This document shows, one piece after another, positions 19,515 through 31,690 of a stretch of DNA of 64,000 nt. The notes beneath the pieces were generated by a model. It was not told the DNA's origin. It saw nothing but the letters and a program-made list of their open reading frames with translations, and searched no databases. Within the stretch, counting starts at the first letter, position 1. Each line of letters opens with the position of its first letter. The DNA comes from Rhynchonema sp. JSB1_4 (lineage: Eukaryota > Nematoda > Chromadorea > Monhysterida > Xyalidae). The stretch lies in the NCBI GenBank assembly GCA_030248065.1, contig JASAMV010003304.1, forward strand, positions 62,001 through 126,000, in the 5' to 3' direction. The translations under genes were made by a program, and so were the position numbers.

Positions 19515-22500
19515 CTTCACGAATCTTCAGCCGAATTATTTTGTTACTTGTGCATTTTGGGTATTTATTTATTTGAGACACGGTAGAGCATCAACGCTCC
19601 TGTTAGGTGGGTATTATAGTAGCAGTGTGCAAGAAAACCATGAAAAAACCACACCGAACACACGGAACGCAAGGTTTTGATTATGTGTTAAGAAATAACT
19701 AATAAACCTTCAAGCTGATGTTATCACTGAACATTTTATGGTTAAACTTTTCACATTTTAGATCTTTTTTTTCAAATGCATACCAACTGAGAAAAAGAAA
19801 TTAACCCCTTGACATGTCTAACGGATAAAAAACGAAAGTCGAAAATGTCGTGGCATATTACCAAAGATTATATCTACACAACAAAATCAGCAGAAAGGTT
19901 ACGAGGAACTTATCATAACGGATCGACTAAAGAAACGCCTTCACAAGAAATTGTGACAATACCAATTTTATGAATTATGCTGTTCACTTGATCAGTTTCT
20001 GCCATGGTGTGCTGGGCCATTTATTCACAAAAACCACAGAAAGCAAACGGGCGCGTAAGGACCTTGGCCTGAGAAAAACAGCATGACATGAATTGTATGA
20101 CGACAGTGGGTAAATTACAGTATGTGTGAAGATCGAATCCCGAAACGTTTCACTGGTTACGTTGGGAATGTTCATGGTGATAAAAGTGAATTTCGCGCTG
20201 GCGTTTACATGCCAACCGAAAAACGAAACGAACATGAGCGGCCAAACAAGCAGTGAAGTGTAACCAAAAATAGCAATTCCAATGATAACGGTGTGTAAAG
20301 CAGGTGCACGCGCAAATTCCCAACACAAGCACAGCACACAAGGTCATTGGGGATAAACGCACGTTAGTTGGAATAATGGAACTGCATCTGCCTCAAGCCA
20401 GCTCATGAGTTAAATATTCGTTCAGATTTCAGGTGTGCCCCGGAGTTTTCCGTTTTGGAGAACCTGAGTTGACATAACAGAGACTTTCAAAATTTTGATA
20501 TCAGGGGCTGTGCCCAATAAATGAAAGCCCTAAATCAGCTTTGGTTCCCAGTTGATGCGTGAATTGACGGGGGTGCACAGAGATAAATCTCAGGTGCCGG
20601 TGCAGGTGTAATATCCGGCGTTGGCAGCAGCACCCGTTAGAATATTATGATAGGGGCTGGCTGGTTATGGTCATTAACCTATTGATCTGTGTTATAGACA
20701 CCCAAACATAGAAATCTGAATGCAATTTGGGATTCAGCAAAGCACGAAACATATGCCATTGCCAAGAGAGGGAAGGTCACATTCATTACACTCACGAGGC
20801 TATATTTTCAGGTAGGCATAATAGACACTACTAGGCAATCTGGGATTGCACTCCTTTGGGTGACGTATAACGCACCCGACCAAATGGGCTTAGTCTTCGT
20901 CCGAAAAACTGAGCGTGCTTGAAAAAGTCGAATAATTTGAATGTCAATTTTCAAATGAAGTACTATACCATATGTTGATTGATGTGTAGGTGTACTGTAC
21001 TTTGTGGAACAAAATTTTTGAAGTGAATATGGCATGATGTTGTTGTTGTTCACTTTTAAGAAACAATAGTCAACAAAATGAGCGCGTGCATGAAAAAAAG
21101 CAATAATTAGAGTAGAGACAACCCTTGACGTATAGTTTTATGGCATTGGGCACGCTTCAGTGAAGAATGACAATAAAACAAATACGGAAACTGGGGGAAT
21201 GCCTTCTCTGTGTATGTCATGGTGGAAAGTTGAGTTTAGGTCGATCTTAATTCCATGATTACAGATTATCCTTGGTGACTTACTAACGCCACTAACATAC
21301 ATCTGTCTTCCTGCACTCTGCCATTCTTGCTCTTAGCAGTCATGTCATGTCAACTGAGCATGTGTATTCATCACGGCGATGGACTACCGGCAATTAGTTG
21401 TATGTGGGACAAGGTTGCACTTTGCCATCGCCAGTGTTGGACAGGAAATCGCACTAAAACTGCCTCGTCCAACAAGGATTACTCCAATTTCTTCATTGTA
21501 ATGCGCGCCATCAAGCCGATGATGATGAGTGAAGGAAACAATTGATAGCGTGGTATGCATGTATCAATAGCACCAGCAACCACCCGACTTGTGTGGGTAA
21601 CGAGGTGTCTGACCGAGAGAGGGTATGAATGGAAAGGAAGCACACTCATAAAATGCAGAGTTTCACTCTTGTCGCGCAGAAGGCGGAAGGTCAACCCGCT
21701 GGGAGTGGGAGAACAACAAGCAGTTCAAATCGTAAGAACTGCGCATTCAGAACGCAGAACCGAAAGGCGAAGTTCAAGGAACCTGGTAGTAAGATTTTAA
21801 AAAAATATGTGAACACTTTTATCTTGCCACACAAAGTGAGAGGAGCAGTGAATGATATCGTTTTCATTTCGAATTATGGATTAAAATTGCTGAACGACAA
21901 TCTTTTCGGCAGCTTAATACGCAATAACTATGCCATGCAAGTGAATGTTTGAATGTTTGAGCGTTGGGCTGGTCAGAACATTCATTTTTTCAGCAAAAGG
22001 ATCACTTTTGAATGCCTATAATCATATGCCCCCATACCATAATGCGTTTGACCTTGCACCCGCTTTCACGCTCTCAATTTCTATTTTCCGCGTCGCATTA
22101 GCCCCATAGCACTTTCGGAAATATTGAACAAAATTTCGTAGTGTAAAAGCAATTGCGGTCCTCCGAGACAACATTAAGTGTGGCGGCATAAACTTTCAGA
22201 AGTTGTATAATATGAAGGAAATACCACATAAAAGTAAATAACCTAGCGGCACAGCGACGCCGGGAGGTTAATAGCACCAAAGTGATAAAAAGTAGCAAAA
22301 GATTATTTCCTCAACAATTTCATAAGAGCAAAATAAAATGCTGAGCTTTATTTGAACAGAATATAAATAAGTATGTATGTGTGCAGGTTCAGGTTTTCCA
22401 AATGAGAAACCTAAAATAGCAAGATCACGATTGCATGCTTGAACGCCGATGGCCTTGTCTTTTGTATCAATACAATTGTTGGTATTGTGCACTCATGCGC

Positions 22501-23272
22501 AGAATGGTTTCGGAGACACTTTTGGAAGAATTATGATAAGAAGATGCCACAAGAATAATGAAAAACTGATTTATTTTACTTTTCTTGTCTTTTTATTGAT
22601 TAGATTGACACGTGCAAGGCTGCCCACTCATTATTTTTGGGCATACGCACTGTTGGTGCCAATTTATTGTTGCACACGGTTTCAACTTCAATCCTTTGGA
22701 AAACGCAACGCAGCCATTGTTACGGTCAGATGGTTGCAATAAAAGTCAACAGCGGAATTGCAAGTGACAACAAGAATAATAGAATATTTATTTATGTTTA
22801 ACATTAAGATAATGATTATGATTGCGTTGTTGTTGCGTTTATTATTGTTGATCATTTGTTTGGCTGAGCCGAGGTCAAGAAATGCGTGTAATGTGAAATT
22901 GTTGTTCAATTGCCTAGGTTGGTTAATTTTGTTCATATTCATCTGCGTCTCCGCGGCCCTTCTTTCTTTCTTCCTCCCCCTCTAACTTCCCCCGGGCGGC
23001 AAAAAAAGTAGTATTTCATGATAGTTTTTCACATATCAGCGTTAGATAACGATGTGCAGTACCAGAAACTAACTTTCGCTTTCCGATTTTATCAGCAGTA
23101 GTCATTACGAAGCGATCTCGATTATGAAATTTAAAATTAGAATTTAAAAATAAAACAAATTTTACGAATTTTACAAATTTTATAAACAAAACAAATTTTA
23201 AAACAATTAATAAATTTATCAATACCTTGCGGAAAAAAGGAAAAGTCTCACATGGCAAAGTCCAGTGTAGTG
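19515..23272. other. Gene-poor stretch between the ZP and globin genes
   Basis: No gene could be assigned. Possible coding fragments are a minus-strand stretch at 19984-20337 (listed separately) and a plus-strand frame at 21629-21952 with a basic start (SSSNRKNCAFRTQNRKAKFK). The latter lacks recognisable domains. A/T-rich low-complexity sequence occupies 23130-23220. The ZP promoter should lie just right of 19514. Confidence 0.4.
19984..20337 (-). other. Candidate coding exon(s), unidentified
   Basis: A minus-strand frame shows a hydrophobic helix (TVIIGIAIFGYTSLLVWPLM) followed by FVSFFGWHVNASAKFTFITM and IPNVTSETFRDSIF, with two N-glycosylation sites. This could be a type II or signal-anchor protein exon with a downstream exon starting near 20072. 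I do not recognise the family. It may also be fortuitous. Confidence 0.25.
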
Positions 23273-24723
23273 TTATCTTGACTTTTTCACAGTTTTGGAC
23301 ACAGATCGTGGGAGGGTGCTCAACTTTTGCCCACCATACGCGCCGCCATTTTTCTTGAACCCGATGTACATGTGCCTGATTATGAAGGCGACAAAGGTGT
23401 GCCAAAGCTCGGATGCCTGTTTTCTACTGCTTTCGTCCAAATCGTGACACAACAGAGTGCTCGACACTCGACGTTGCACTGCGTCGCTGATGGCCTTCTC
23501 GAACAGGCGGAAAAGTGCCTGATTTGGCAAGGAAAAATGCAAGAAATGATCATTGACTGCTGTTTATTGACCGGTGATGTTTTAAAAGCACGCAGTACGG
23601 ATCATCAGCAGAAATGCGTTTTCTGTCACTCGACCACTGACTTGTAGTAGAGTGGAGCGGTATCAAGCTTGGTGATTGATCGCTGTGCCTCAGTCCCCTG
23701 ACTTTTTGTGTTTTTCTATATTTCAAAAATTACATACTATGCTGTGCCACTAATTTCGTCATATCCTGAATTCAAAAATGTCACGTGACCAAGGCAGGTT
23801 CGATCAAGACGCAAGTCAAACTGCGCACTCCCACCTGACATTGATCGGCGGTCATTCGCCCGACTCTGGTGTGGTGCAAATATCGAGCGTGGTTCTCACC
23901 CAATCGATTGAAATGCGCAATAACTTTCTCCAATTGAAACAAATTGTCGATTGCGTACGATATGGTGCGCGCAAGTTTGAGGCACTGTAAATAGCAACAA
24001 CGCAATTTGCGAAAATATAAATGTCAGTAAGTTCAACTGTCGATTTTGCCTCTTTTGCCATGGTCATATAACAAAGCGTTGGAAGCCAACCAACCAAACC
24101 TGTTTCTGAAACGTTATATTGGTTCTCCATCCGTGTGGGTCCTGATGCACTTCACGAAAATACTCGGCGATTTTGGGTGTTGTTTCAAAAACGTGGTCAT
24201 AAACGTCATAGCCGAACTCGATGAGAAACACGGAATCGTTAGACCAGGTTCGTTTGATCAGGGCGATCTAAAATGATGAATGTTGAAACATAAGCCAGCC
24301 AATTGACTTGTTGTTGAGGCACCATAAACGAAACCATAGTTCAGTTTTTGAGGATTTTACTTGTTCGGATGTGGGCTGCCATTCGTGCACATGATCCTGT
24401 TGATCCACGTCTCTAAGTTGATTTGCGGCCAAATCTGTTGTTGATGAGTTGTTGGTCATGCGTTCAGTCCGTTTCTGATTAGTCTTGAACACATGCAGAC
24501 CCGCTTCAGACCGGGGGTCGTCGATGGCTGACACCAAGAACTTGACACGCCTAAGACCGGGACTTTTCGACTGGCTGAATAGACTGGCAGTGTGACTCAC
24601 ATCAGCCTGTTGCGTTATTTTGCGGATTACAGGACTGGGACAGACATTGTTAATGCTGCAATGGGGCTCGGATGCATGCGTTGTTCTGGCGTACCGCTTT
24701 CCAACGGAATAACGGTGGGACAT
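23273..24723 (-). CDS. Globin with long N-terminal extension
   Basis: Exons in transcript order are 24723-24361, 24267-24100, 23984-23835 and 23518-23273, all joined at phase 0, giving 308 aa. Residues 1-121 are a polar, Ser/Thr-rich extension with no recognised domain. The globin fold starts with IALIKRTWSN and continues FGYDVYDHVFETTPKIAEYF (A-C helices and CD corner), LARTISYAIDNLF (E helix), and FNRLGENHARY, where the His is the expected proximal heme ligand (F8, about residue 209). It ends with DESSRKQASELWHTFVAFI (H helix). The residue near the distal (E7) position appears to be Gln, as in several nematode globins, but the alignment was by eye. The intron after LARTIS is not at the usual F-G position. 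Ligand and role are unknown. Confidence 0.86.
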
Positions 24724-26460
24724 AATTTTAGCTCTTTGGCTTTGCCGAGCAAAATGTTTTTATAATACTATATACTATGTCAGAATGCGACATGTAAAGG
24801 ACAGCAGCCGGACAAAGGAATGAGCAGCAGCAACCTTCTCTGCGCACAGCTTTTCATGCGAACCGTTGCCATGTAATTTTGTGAATGAGCAGAGAGAGGT
24901 GCATACAAGATTACGTACTATATAGTAGAATTATACTCAGCAGTGGCAGGCGTTGCCATACAAGCACAGCTTGCATGCGTTTTGGATTGAATCACATGCT
25001 TGTATGGCATCGGCGCCCACATATGCATTCATTTATACCATACCTAAGCTGACGCACTTAACGGTTCACCAGCCAAAGCAAGTTGCACATCGACGCAGCC
25101 AAAGGCCTCAATGCAAGCTCGCTCATGCAGCAAGCGAGTGCACCCACAGAGTTTGCGTGCAGGCAGACTTCTCAACTGCTGGGCCCACTGTTCTGCAAAT
25201 GGGAGAAAATGCTCAGGATGTTTTTACAGATCGGAAATCTGACTTGCAAATAGGCATTATCATAACGATCGGTTTTATGCGCGGCCTATCCCTATGCCGC
25301 GCGATGGCGTGTTATGCGAGAAAAGCGAGGCAGGGTAGAAACATGGAAAAAGACTGGTATTATACAAATAGGACACATAGGAGCTTTACGCTACAAAGCT
25401 GTAAAATGTCTGTTTGTTTGTTCAAACTCAGGAGGCTCAAGCTAAATACACTAGGTATACAATACTGTATCTTGGCTGGGGACTGAAAATCTTGATTCGC
25501 TACCCTGCCGTGCCTCCAGCTTGCTATCGCACTTTACATTTGTAAATTTACAAAATTAAAAAACAAAGCGCATTTTCAAGTTCTCAACAGTCTGACAGAC
25601 AAGGGTTTTCCACAATAGTTAATATGCGATAAATAAATCGGAGCTATAATAATTACAGTGGTCAACACAAGTGGTGAAATCATTTCGTCAACTCACAGCA
25701 GCTCGGAGTGAGCGCGAGAAATAATACCTCGTGGCATTCGGGATGACTTGACGACTCTACAAAGTGAGATGACGAAGTGATTTGCCCACTTGAGTTGACC
25801 ACTGTAATAAACAAGTCTAAATCGGTGACTGCAAACTCTCCAAACACAAAATGAATACACAAATATACGGCCCTATAAAAGTGCATAAATACAATCATCC
25901 AGGGCCGTGGCGTGGGAAAGCCCGAGCCGAGCTACAACTCACACCCGATCTGACTTTTTTAACGTTGCACCACGGATGGAAAATACAGGTATACTTATAA
26001 AATGGATTAGCGACACTAATTTACCATTTAAAAGTACAAAACAAAGGGTTTGTCCGGCACCGCGTCACACAGAGAGCTGCAAAAAAGCCACCCGATGAAG
26101 TTTATGTGGCGGCATGTTTAGCATAAAAAGTCGATCAATTGACTGTCGCATGACTATAATGATAAATGACTGGCCATTAGAGTTTTATAATGCCCCCAAC
26201 ACAACACACTATTAGTCGTGGTCCCGAGATATTCTGTTATTATGGATGACAAGTTTGCTGTTGTTTGTTTGCTGTGTTTACGCTTGCTTGGTGCTCACGC
26301 TCACATGAAAACTTGTGCAAGTTGTACAAAAACTTGTGAGAAGGGTTTCCAAAGACAACAAAGCAAACAAGCAGTTAAATCAGTATTATTTCAACTTTCG
26401 ATTGCTTTACTAGCATACAAACACCGTCGCTAAAGTCCGCAAGTCTCCTGGTTGAGGCTT
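24724..26460. other. Spacer between globin and the long inverted-arm element
   Basis: It contains the MITE at 25656-25804. A 177-codon plus-strand frame (24953-25486) has no domain, a composition rich in His/Cys/Arg and no splice context, so I do not call it. The globin promoter should lie just right of 24723. Confidence 0.4.
25656..25804. mobile_element. Short foldback MITE with TA target site
   Basis: The ends CAGTGGTCAACACAAGTGG and its near-complement are flanked by TA on each side, giving a roughly 150-bp hairpin of Tc1/mariner type. Part of the interior (GAGCGCGAGAAATA) recurs in a related, more decayed copy at about 44705-44832. Confidence 0.75.
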
Positions 26461-26627
26461 GGGGAGATCAGCGACATCCAGGGACCGACTAAAAGTCCCG
26501 GGGGCCCGGGGTCCGGGCCCGGGATGAGGTGACTAAAAGCCCCGGGGCCCGTGACTAAAAGTCCCGCGGTGTTGGCCCGGGCCCGGGCTGAGGTGACTAA
26601 AAGTCCCGGGACAAGTTTTGTGCGAAA

Positions 26628-26712
26628 AAAGTTTCGAGCGCCTAAGGTGGACTCGAACCCTCGACCTTCCGGTTGTGAGTCCGACTACTTACCGTTTCGG
26701 CTATAAAACCGT
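26628..26712 (-). other. tRNA-like sequence, left arm
   Basis: On the minus strand it reads TAGCCGAAACGGTAAGTAG (A-box-like), CTCACAA (anticodon-loop-like), then GGGTTCGAGTCC (B box / T arm). The acceptor stem does not pair, so it is a tRNA-derived pol III promoter relic of the SINE type, not a functional tRNA. Confidence 0.6.
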
Positions 26713-26788
26713 GTTGACCAAGCTGCTAAACACGTGCCTTATAAACAAACAAGCAGCAGCACAGTCAGCACAGCTGGCTGGCGCGTTT

Positions 26789-26833
26789 GTGTGTGTTTGT
26801 GTGTGTTTGTGTGTGTGTGTGTGTGTGTGCATG
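26789..26833. repeat. GT microsatellite
   Basis: The tract is GTGTGTTTGTGTGTG and similar, within the left arm of the 3.5-kb element. A short relic occurs at the mirrored place in the right arm. Confidence 0.9.
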
Positions 26834-27492
26834 TGTGTTGTTTGCAGTGTGTTGCGCGCGCGTGTGCGATGCGCATGATTGAACAAGGTGAGACAACCAA
26901 GCAAGTGCAATAAGGCGGGTCACCCCCGCAAGCAAATGGTTACTGTATGTATACGGTAACAAGGCAGAACACCGTAACGAAAACGATATAATCTACGTAT
27001 ATGCGTAACTGGATTACATCGCAATGTTTTCAACAGAACACGACTCGTAGAATTTGAAGGTTTCTATTTGATAATGAAGTGATCCCGCTTCAGTCAATTT
27101 GGAAGAAGTGAGATGAAATGAAATGAAAGCAATGGCCGATTGGGCTGAGTTGAATGAGACGATCAACCAGTTGAAGTAATTTGGGGTGGAGGGGGAGATG
27201 GATATGGATAGTTAGACTTGAGATGTGTTATTGTTAACATTGAGGAGTTCAGTTGAGCAAGATTTACTTGTCCAGCCAGCCAGGAAGATGTGTCTTGTCT
27301 ACCCCTCAAAGTGGTGTGGTTTTGGGCTCAGCCAAAGGACAGCCGTCCCTGCGTTTCCGCACAACACCTGAGCTAGTTTTGTCCAAAACTTCAGATTTTC
27401 GAAGTCAATGCCGTGGTTCAAATGCCCTGAATTTTCACGTTATTTCAGTTCAGTTCATTTTCCGCCCACCAGAGCGTCTTTCAATTTTTCGT

Positions 27493-27632
27493 GAAACATT
27501 ACGGCTCAGAAACCCTCTCAGACCGGAGACCGGAAAAGCGGAACACCGTCGTCAAGCAAAAGCGATGTTCCGCCTTTCCAGTCTCAGAGGGCGTTCCGCC
27601 TTTCGTGGACAGTAATGTTTCACAAACGTTTC
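27493..27632. repeat. Imperfect palindromic MITE-like element
   Basis: The outer pair is GTGAAACATTAC / GTAATGTTTCAC, with inner mirrored GGCGGAACG/CGTTCCGCC-type arms (AGCGGAACACCG ... GGGCGTTCCGCC). Two copies of AACACGAGCCCGATTTCGCA with GTGAAACATTC follow at about 27688 and 27868. The GAAACATT...AATGTTTC theme also forms the centre of the palindrome at 34832-35462. Confidence 0.55.
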
Positions 27633-27929
27633 ATGATTTTTGGCTTGTGTCGGTCCACCTGCAAACCATAAAGGCAAACTACGCCAACACGAGCCCGATT
27701 TCGCAGCTGGCAGAATAGTGAAACATTCATACGTGGCGGCTTTGAAATTCCGAAGAAAAAAAGGCAATGATTTCTCCTTCCTCTCCTTTTTACACCCCCC
27801 CCTCGAACGGGCGCCTCGTGGACCTAGACATTCATGAGCTTCTCGTTTATAGGCAAACTAAATACGTCAACACGAGCCCGATTTCGCAGCTGACGGAATG
27901 GTGAAACATTCTGACGTGGCTGCTGATTT

Positions 27930-28485
27930 GGGAAATGTTACACGTTGTAGAATACAATGTGGAGCATGATGGCACGCAGCTGGCTAGTGTGCGTTTCGAA
28001 TGTTTCAGTCACACACAAGACGGGTATGTGTCAGCTGCGTGGCTTGTTGACTACATAAAGGCAGTCTGCGGGAGGCCGCCGCCCAGCCCCCCAAAACCCC
28101 AACCCCCCCCAATATTTTCAAGGATCGTGTCGAGACCATTTTTCGTTTTTATCTATGTTTCGGGTACCACCCACAACACCAAACAACTATTCGAAGATTT
28201 GGGGAACGCCCCGCACGATCATCAATTTTCCAGCTTGCTGCCGCAACACAACAAAACACCCACACACCCAGCCCGCTAATACACGTGTCGATAAGCAGCG
28301 ATCAGCATGGGTCTCGCAACGATCTCGCTTCCGGTGGGTTACGGAACCCGGGCGCGGAGGCACCCCCCCCCGGACACCCCCTTATTTTACGTGTTGAGCT
28401 TGTTGTCTGCTTCCACTTCGAGAACGGGAGTTTCCCTGCGACTGTAAAAATGCATGAGGCAACGAAATTAGAAATGTACTATACA
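27930..28485. repeat. Composite of two foldback repeats
   Basis: The flanks (CGTTTCGAATGTTTCAG, GCGTGGCTTGTTGAC, and CGGGAGTTTCCCTGCG, GAGGCAACGAAATTAG) match the element at 51711-51995. They are split by about 330 bp that begin ATAAAGGCAGTCTGCGGG and contain GCAGCGATCAGCATGGGTCT, which match the element at 49611-49908. It is therefore one foldback family inserted in another. Confidence 0.65.
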
Positions 28486-29708
28486 CAAGCACAAATTAGT
28501 TCACACGTATCGTGTAACGAATCACGTCAAGATCATGACAAAATCCAACTGTGTCCTTGGTAAGCACACCAGCGTCAGCCCAAAGGATAACTGGTGGAGA
28601 TAGATTTTTCGAATTATAGTTGCGTGACAGGCTTAGTGATCAAAGATGGTTTTCGTCAAATACCAACTTACAAGTCTGGCCAGTAAGTTTCAAAGTTACA
28701 AAAGCGGCAACCTGACAACGACACAGATTTCACAGTTACCAAAGAGGTAAGCTACAAATGTAGATCTGTGACCGGTGATTTCATCTCTGACGACTGGCCC
28801 GGATCACCTAAGTTGTCTGGCGTTACGGGCCGAAACAGCAACGTGTCACTGGTCTTGCGCAAAGGCGTACCCTCAAAGCACCTTACTGTCTGACCAATAA
28901 CATTGGTATTTTTTGCTTCAATGCAGCCCTCAAGGCAACCCAGACATACAAGGCGTTTCATTACAATAAGTGATCATTCGACGGCAATGAAGCTCAACTT
29001 GGGGTCAGGGTCGGCCTCAGATTTTGCAACAGCGCAGTGATTTGCAGCAGCGGGGCTTTGTGGATATGCTACTTCATAACGGCTTAGAAATTTTTTTACG
29101 CTAAATGCACCCATAGGTAAAGTATAACTTCACCCACTTAAGGCACGTGCACTGGTTGTGATGTGAATGTAATTTGGTGTGCTTCCGAACAAGCACATGC
29201 ATGGTTGGTGATGATACTTTACAAGCACGAGTGCTCCTGCCGTTCATTATAAAACATGAGTGAAGTTCGAGACCGATACATCCAAAATTTAAGGGCTTGA
29301 TGCTGCTTTTGCTCGTTTCAGTGGTTGATTGATTGAACTGATTCGCTTTATTGTGAACCACTTTGTGCAGACATTTGATTTCAGATGTCTGTTGAAAATG
29401 CCAACATGTTGACAATGTTTCAGAAATGTGTATAATGACAACAAATCAGCATGAGTGGAGAGAGAACAAATGGAAACACAATATTATGCGAAAAAGCACA
29501 AGGCAAACGAAAAGCTCATGATTGTATGGTTGTCTTGCACTTGCATGGTTGTCTCACCTTGCTCAATCATGCGCATCGGACACGCGCGCGCAACACATTG
29601 CAAACAACACACATACCACACACGCACAAACGCGCCAGCCAGCTGTGCTGACTGTGCTGCTGTTTGTTTGTTTATAAGGCATGTGTTTAGCTGCTTGGTC
29701 AACACGGC

Positions 29709-29781
29709 TGTATAGCCGAAGTGGTAAGCATTCGGACTCACAACCGGATGGTCGGGGGTTCAAATCCTGCCGAGTGCAAAA
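29709..29781 (+). other. tRNA-like sequence, right arm
   Basis: It reads TAGCCGAAGTGGTAAGCATT (A box), GACTCACAACC (anticodon-arm-like) and GGGGGTTCAAATCC (B box). The 5' bases do not pair with CGAGTGC at the 3' side, so no acceptor stem forms. It mirrors the left-arm copy at 26628-26712. Confidence 0.6.
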
Positions 29782-29975
29782 ACGTTTTTCATGAAGTCCG
29801 GGCCCCGGGACTTTTAGTCACCGGGCCCGGGCCCCGGGACTTTTAGTCACCGGGCCCCTGTCCCGGGCCAGCACCACGGGCCCCCGGGGCTTTTAGTCAC
29901 CTCATCCCGGGCCCGGGCCCCGGGCCCCCGGGACTTTTAGTCGGTCCCACACAGCCTTCTCCCCCGGGCAGCAAT

Positions 29976-30345
29976 TTGAGAAAAACCTCCAAAAAAAAAA
30001 AAAATGTTAAAAAAAAAAAAAAAAACAAGAAAAAGAAAAACCGAGAGCGCGAGAAACAAAAAAAAAATACGAAAAAAATAAAAAAACAACACCCCTCTGA
30101 TAAACAGTCTCCCCTCCACAGCCTATCTTCGCTTTCTTCTCAAACAATACGTAAGGAGCACAAACAAAACAACAAACAAACACCACAAAAAAACAAAACA
30201 CCCCCCCCCCCCCACCCAAAATAACCCCAAAAAAAAAAACCCCAAAAACAAAAACCCAAAAAAAAAAAAACACCAAAAAAAAAAAAAAAAAAAAAAAACA
30301 AAACCCCAAAACCCAACCCAACCAAAAACAAAAACACCCGTAGGT
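29976..30345. repeat. A/C-only low-complexity tract
   Basis: About 370 bp are almost entirely A and C (long A runs, C runs and AAAAC units), with G and T rare except near 30096-30160. It may be a real low-complexity expansion or a sequencing or assembly artefact. The ORFs reading through it are meaningless. Confidence 0.8.
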
Positions 30346-30411
30346 AGGTTGCCGCCCCGCATTTTGGGTGGTACAGTAGGTTGCCGCCCCGCCTGTGTAG
30401 CTACACCACTG
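30346..30411. mobile_element. Orphan right end of a CAGTGGTGTAGC-family MITE
   Basis: It carries GGTACAGTAGGTTGCCGCCC motifs and ends GTGTAGCTACACCACTG at 30411. These match the terminus of the element at 5417. The left end is missing; the A/C tract stands in its place. Confidence 0.6.
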
Positions 30412-30785
30412 ATCTATCGTCAACACATTTCGGGTCCCAATCGATCTATCGTCAACTCAACACCCCGGCCAAGTACTAGATTGCTGCGGTCTGCGCTTTT
30501 TTTTGGAGATTTTTGGTCCAAAACGATGGTTTTGGTTTTGGCTTGAAATTTGAGCAATTCGGGCTGGGTCGGGCCGGCAAACCGGCCCGATTCTAATCTC
30601 TGATACCGACTTTACGGTGTTGCAGATGCAGACAGAGCATCTGTTGGGCCAAGAACTTACCCTCCCCCCGCTCCCACACTCTTGTCCGCCTTCAAATATA
30701 GTGACTAAAATTACGGTAATTTATAATTTCGGAAAAAAACGGTTTTTTTCCAAAAAACCGTTTTTTCCAAATAAATTACCAATAC

Positions 30786-31064
30786 CAGACGTGGGAATCG
30801 GGGTGGCCGGCCCGAAAAGGCCCGACATCATCGAATTTCAATAAAAATCGTGATTTTTTAGGCTAAATTTGCCAAAATTTCTCGCGATTCTGCAAATTAG
30901 TACCGACTTCCATGATTATCAGGTATTTTTAAACCAAAAAACAGTAATTTTTGCACCAAAAACTTGCTTCAAAATATCATCAGAAAAAGTCGGGCCGAAA
31001 AAATCGGGCCGGGCCGACTTTTTTCCAAGTCGGGCCGGACTTCCCGGCCCGATTCCCACCTCTG
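30786..31064. mobile_element. hAT-like GGGCCG-array MITE, TSD ACCA(A/G)TAC
   Basis: The ends CAGACGTGGGAATCGGG and CCCGATTCCCACCTCTG are flanked by ACCAATAC and ACCAGTAC (7 of 8 identical). GGGCCGGGCCG blocks sit under the right end. It is a relative of 5184-7129. An orphan right end of the same type is at about 30572-30602. Confidence 0.75.
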
Positions 31065-31146
31065 ACCAGTACTTGAAGAATTCCGAAGACAAAAACACCC
31101 ACTTTTGAGCAAATTTTGCTTTGATTATGGTTTGTTAAACCCCGCC

Positions 31147-31530
31147 CAGTGTAGTTCCTGGGGGGAGGGGGGTCCCCCCTCGGGTACGCTATCTCCCCCT
31201 CGGGTGGTACACTATCCCCCTATCTCCCCCTCCGGGTACACTATCTCCCCCAATTTTTGTCTAAAATGGCCATTTTTAGGCCTAAAATGGGCATTTTTAG
31301 GCCTAAAATGTGTGATCTTCAGGTCAATGTTCTCAAAAGTCGCCAAAATACCCTTTTTCTGAAGAATTTTTTCCAAAAAGGGGCAAAAATAGGTCAAATT
31401 TTCTCCCTCAAAAAGTGACTTTTTCCCGAATTTGGGTCTTCCCCCCTTCCCCCCCTCGGGGGTACACTATCTCCCCGTCCGAAAAAACGGGGGGTCCGCT
31501 ATCTCCCCCTCCGGACCAGGAACTACACTG
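31147..31530. mobile_element. hAT-like MITE with ACACTATCTCCCCC motifs, TSD ACCCCGCC
   Basis: The TIR is CAGTGTAGTTCCTGG, perfect over 15 bp and identical to that of 670-1047. The TSD ACCCCGCC lies at 31139-31146 and 31531-31538. The subterminal motif is GTACACTATCTCCCCC. The core has CATTTTTAGGCCTAAAATG. Confidence 0.92.
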
Positions 31531-31690
31531 ACCCCGCCTGCGTGTTTCAGGCGCGAAAAATGGTCGCTTCAGCTTTTTCAGGCTTTTTAAAGCGATTTTG
31601 TAACATAGGTTCGTTCGAATCGAACCCTCAAGAAAATTTTTCGCCATTTTCACACCAAAAACACTTTTTCTCGGAAAAATGAATTACCGG

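Larger units (their letters stand above)
26480..29945. mobile_element. 3.5-kb element with ~430-bp inverted arms carrying tRNA-like sequences
   Basis: The left arm (about 26480-26912) and right arm (about 29515-29945) are inverted copies of each other. Each runs from GGGACCGACTAAAAGTCCCG through repeated GACTAAAAGTCCCGGG/GGGCCC blocks. Next come a tRNA-like segment, a GTGTGT tract and a shared ATGCGCATGATTGA motif. No clear target-site duplication was found, so the exact ends are provisional. The 2.6-kb middle holds other repeats (27493-27632; 27930-28485) but no transposase. It is a foldback-type non-autonomous element or an inverted duplication. Confidence 0.65.

Noticed and set aside
24953..25486. 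177-codon plus-strand ORF
   Set aside because: It shows no domain, no coding-like composition and no supporting neighbours or splice structure.
26618..26878. Cys/Val-rich 86-codon ORF
   Set aside because: It is a translation of the GT microsatellite and arm repeat.
29709..29781. Functional tRNA gene
   Set aside because: A and B boxes are present, but the acceptor stem does not pair and the anticodon stem has mismatches. It is part of a repeated arm.
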